From Paralcaligenes ureilyticus (GTDB taxonomy: Bacteria; Pseudomonadota; Gammaproteobacteria; Burkholderiales; Burkholderiaceae_B): a stretch of 64,000 nucleotides of DNA. This document shows positions 62,607 through 64,000 of the stretch, piece after piece. Under the pieces are notes generated by a model. That model did no database searches. It saw only the letters and a list, made by a program, of their open reading frames with translations, and was not told where the DNA came from. The translations under genes and the position numbers were made by a program. The stretch lies in NCBI RefSeq assembly GCF_004346225.1, contig NZ_SMAJ01000006.1, forward strand, positions 124,001 through 188,000, written 5' to 3'. Numbering within the stretch: the first letter of the stretch is position 1; every line of letters starts with the position of its first letter.

Positions 62607-64000
62607 GTGCTAAGGCAAGCGCAGTACTGGCTACTCCTAAGAGTCTCGAAAACCCCTCGGTTATTCACATACGGGGCTGGCGTAATAGTTGCCGTTTTAC
62701 TGCTGATGGTGTCTACCGCAACTGTGTTTCTGGTCGACAAGGGTCGCATCGCCAGTCAGCATGCGCAGGCGCTGGAAACCGCTGAAGGTCTGGTCGCCGA
62801 GAGCCGAGACTTGCTCGGTCAACTTGTGCTCAACAACGACACGAGCTGCGAGAGCGAACATCTGATCCAGCTCAATGCCCTGTTGATTCGGTCGCGCTTT
62901 ATCCGTGAAATAGGCATTCTGGACGAGGAAGGCCGGCTGGTATGCGCAACCACGATAGGACGGCTGCCTATTCCTATCATCGGGCACTACCCGGCCATCA
63001 CGACCCGCTCGGGCAAACAGGTATTGATCGACGTTCCGCTACAGGTCGCGAATAAAAAGGTCAAAGCCACCATCGTTCGCCAAGGACGATTCAATGTCGT
63101 CATCAGCCCCTATCTGACCGACAACCTGTACGCCAGCGCCGACGTCGTGTGGCTGCGCACGCCTGACGGGCTCAAGCCGCTCAAGGCAATACCCATGTCC
63201 TCCGGCACGTTCGCACAACTACGCAAACAAGTTCAGGCGCAGCACGCCAGCACATGGCTATTGAGCGGCTCCGGATACGAACAGATCACCATGCGGCCAA
63301 ACATGTCCTGGGTCTTCCAGACCCAGCGCGGCATCGGCGCAATCATGCGCGACAATAGCGTATTGCTGGTCATCATGCTCATCAGCACTCTATTGATTGC
63401 CGTATTGGCTGTCGGCACGCTCACACCCTATGTGTTGCGTCTACGCGGCATAGAAAATCGCGTGCGCTTTCTATGCGACGAGGCGCATATCGTACTGATG
63501 TACCAACCCTTCTTCGATCTGAAATCCAACCGTCTCGCAGGTTGTGAAGTCCTGATGCGCCTGAAGGAAGGGAAACATATCTGGATGCCTGATCAGATCA
63601 TTCCCGCCGTCCTGCACGCGGGCCTGGTCCACCGCTTCGATCACGCGGTAACAAGGAAGGCGATCCGTGAACTCAACAGTCACCTCCCAACTCAGGAGAG
63701 TGTATTCATCATGGCTCTGAACTTCTTTCCCGAGAGCATTGAGCGGGCCACGCTTATGCCCATATTGCAAGAAGCCCTATCGGCCACCCCCAGAGACGAT
63801 ATCGATATCTTGATCGAAATCACCGAGCACAGCCTGTCGAATACGCTGATCACCGAGGTCAAGAGCTTCAAGGCAGAAGGCTTTCAGATCGCCATCGACG
63901 ATTTTGGCACGGGCTATTCAAATCTGAAATCGGTCACGCAGATCTCGCCGAACCTGCTTAAAATCGACCAATCGTTTGTCTTCGAGCTGGAAGGTGCGGC
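62607..64000 (+). CDS. CSS-motif sensor EAL-domain cyclic-di-GMP phosphodiesterase, cut at window edge
   Basis: About 464 codons visible from a GTG at 62607 with a weak G-rich ribosome site. N-terminal helix GAGVIVAVLLLMVSTATVF, periplasmic CSS domain with NNDTSCESEHLIQL and second cysteine in EGRLVCATT, second helix NSVLLVIMLISTLLIAVLAV, then an EAL domain: GCEVLMRL, MALNFFPES, EITEHSLSNT, IAIDDFGTGYSNLKSV and LLKIDQSFVFELEG. The catalytic acid, asparagine, DDFGTG and lysine are present. In this family reduction or loss of the CSS disulfide controls c-di-GMP hydrolysis. The 3' end lies outside. Confidence 0.9.
   Translation, partial: MLRQAQYWLLLRVSKTPRLFTYGAGVIVAVLLLMVSTATVFLVDKGRIASQHAQALETAEGLVAESRDLLGQLVLNNDTSCESEHLIQLNALLIRSRFIREIGILDEEGRLVCATTIGRLPIPIIGHYPAITTRSGKQVLIDVPLQVANKKVKATIVRQGRFNVVISPYLTDNLYASADVVWLRTPDGLKPLKAIPMSSGTFAQLRKQVQAQHASTWLLSGSGYEQITMRPNMSWVFQTQRGIGAIMRDNSVLLVIMLISTLLIAVLAVGTLTPYVLRLRGIENRVRFLCDEAHIVLMYQPFFDLKSNRLAGCEVLMRLKEGKHIWMPDQIIPAVLHAGLVHRFDHAVTRKAIRELNSHLPTQESVFIMALNFFPESIERATLMPILQEALSATPRDDIDILIEITEHSLSNTLITEVKSFKAEGFQIAIDDFGTGYSNLKSVTQISPNLLKIDQSFVFELEGA

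Overview
The window is ordinary, gene-dense chromosomal DNA of a GC-rich betaproteobacterium. Order Burkholderiales, probably family Alcaligenaceae (Bordetella/Achromobacter/Pusillimonas side), is inferred from the Bug-type tricarboxylate binding protein, the cyanophycin locus with its own ABC exporter and DUF1854 protein, the hut gene order, and a GTAG-headed REP hairpin family. I see no rRNA, tRNA, integrase, insertion sequence or CRISPR array. The genes are mostly catabolic and transport operons, many with their regulator next to them.

Layout. 1-470: start of a Na+/H+ antiporter. 604-6586: a GMC dehydrogenase, a LysR regulator, a Bug binding protein, a class III CoA-transferase and a short citrate synthase-like citryl-CoA lyase, which together suggest uptake and CoA-dependent cleavage of a tricarboxylate. 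6629-7359: a FitAB/VapBC toxin-antitoxin pair with a palindromic operator. 7360-8286: ubiA. 8395-22344: an aminoethylphosphonate island holding an FAD/GcvT methylamine-type dehydrogenase, a DeoR regulator, an EamA exporter, phnW-phnA-phnY, a four-gene 2-aminoethylphosphonate ABC transporter and a PbfA-type PLP lyase. The phnW operon and the transporter operon share a promoter module. 22601-24780: a MocR-like aminotransferase, a VanX-like dipeptidase and an unannotated 39-residue membrane peptide.

24952-33426 is the histidine utilisation locus: hutD-I-F-G on the plus strand, then hutH and hutU on the minus strand, then the repressor gene hutC. HutC-type operators lie at both ends. 33558-36018 holds a VanAB-like oxygenase and reductase facing a LysR gene. 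37165-43198 holds a GlcD-like oxidase, then an aromatic aminotransferase in line with an amino-acid ABC transporter. 43657-46826 is a second formylglutamate amidohydrolase, IclR regulator and YfcC transporter operon, preceded by two near-identical palindromes. 46874-54704 is the cyanophycin locus (CphA, a short CphA-prime, an ABC protein with an extra N-terminal domain, DUF1854). 54718-57354 is a distant Tgl-like cysteine protein next to a TPR/ATP-grasp protein. 57407-60125 is an SsuABC-type transporter, followed by a HiPIP, an MFS exporter, and a CSS-motif EAL phosphodiesterase cut by the right edge.

The most unusual signal is a family of 19 full 24-bp REP hairpins and one half copy. Each has a GTAGC/T head, 7-bp arms and a CTTGT loop. 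The arms differ between subtypes by compensatory base changes. Several copies form head-to-head pairs with 19-21 bp spacers, one is read in frame at the N-terminus of an enzyme, and one supplies the stop codon of cphA. No REP-associated transposase is present in the window.
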